From NCBI GenBank assembly GCA_024224995.1, contig JAAENB010000161.1:1-5642 (forward strand): a DNA stretch of 5,642 nt. Reading direction: 5' to 3'. Positions 5,486 to 5,642 of the stretch are shown here, in pieces. Both the position numbers and the translations under genes were made by a program. Each line of letters starts with the position of its first letter. Positions within the stretch are counted from its first letter, which is position 1. The stretch is from a bacterium. GTDB taxonomy: Bacteria; Spirochaetota; UBA4802; UBA5550. Below the pieces are notes generated by a model. The model was not told where the DNA came from. It searched no databases and worked only from the letters and a program-made list of their open reading frames with translations.

Positions 5486-5642
5486 AAACGGAGTCGCGCG
5501 TAATATTTTATTTCATATTTTTGTAATACATCAAGTTCAAATATTATAGAGTACGTAAAATCACAACATTTAATTGCTGAGCCAATTTGCATTTTTAAAG
5601 AAAAAATAAATTGGGATTATCCTGTTGATATTCCTCAGACAT

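Larger units (their letters stand above)
5308..5642. other. Non-coding tail with terminator and hairpin pair
   Basis: This 335-bp stretch contains the intrinsic terminator (5332-5368), a poly-C/T tract just after it (5371-5388) and two GC-rich hairpins (5423-5442 and 5462-5485). The remainder to the window end is AT-rich. I see no supported gene. A minus-strand frame open from the window edge to a stop at 5595 could be the tail of a gene outside, but 15 codons are too few to call. Confidence 0.5.

Noticed and set aside
5578..5588. 11-bp direct repeat TGAGCCAATTT, also found at 5-15, near both ends of the window
   Set aside because: Several 11-bp matches are expected by chance in a window this size and AT content, and the flanks do not extend the match, so it is not evidence for attachment sites.
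5595..5642. Minus-strand frame open from the window edge to a TAA at 5595-5597 (SEEYQQDNPNLFFL ending), with another minus frame also open further left
   Set aside because: Fifteen codons at the edge in AT-rich DNA cannot separate a gene tail from chance, and two frames are equally open.

Overview
The window is AT-rich bacterial DNA with four protein genes, short spacers and no RNA gene, transposase or CRISPR array that I can see. One membrane-anchored PP2C-type phosphatase gene is read leftward (189-1736). A TetR-type regulator (1931-2482), an iron-sulfur-type flavodoxin-family oxidoreductase (2530-3300) and a secreted phospholipase D (3685-5307) are read rightward. The phosphatase has a multi-helix membrane part, a long Asn-rich coiled coil and a SpoIIE/RsbU catalytic domain. 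From memory this resembles proteins common in spirochaetes and related diderms, so a spirochaete-like or other environmental diderm host is my best guess. It is only a guess, since the window holds no phylogenetic marker.

Layout. Bases 1-188 hold two tandem copies of a GC-rich palindromic unit just downstream of the phosphatase gene. Bases 1737-1930 form a divergent promoter region: a perfect-consensus sigma-70-type promoter faces left towards the phosphatase, a near-consensus promoter faces right towards the TetR gene, and a 15-bp near-palindrome between them could be an operator. The TetR and flavodoxin genes lie 47 bp apart with no terminator between them, so they probably form one operon ending at a hairpin at 3313-3343. 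A 384-bp AT-rich gap with small competing hairpins leads into the phospholipase D gene, which has a strong Shine-Dalgarno and a textbook intrinsic terminator (5332-5368). The last 270 bp appear non-coding and contain two GC-rich hairpins sharing the core TACGCA/TGCGTA or a close variant.

How the genes may work together. The TetR protein probably regulates its own operon with the flavodoxin-family redox protein, and possibly the divergent phosphatase. The phosphatase would relay a membrane or cytoplasmic signal to an anti-anti-sigma (STAS) partner that is not encoded here. The phospholipase D looks like a separate transcription unit. It closely follows the layout of the secreted Streptomyces enzymes (both HKD motifs, the GG/GS motif, cysteine positions and C-terminus) and is visibly more GC-rich than the flavodoxin gene beside it, which suggests horizontal acquisition. 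I found no clear new multi-gene system. The items most worth following are the actinobacterial-type phospholipase D in an AT-rich genome, the paired palindromic units at the left end, and the divergent control region.
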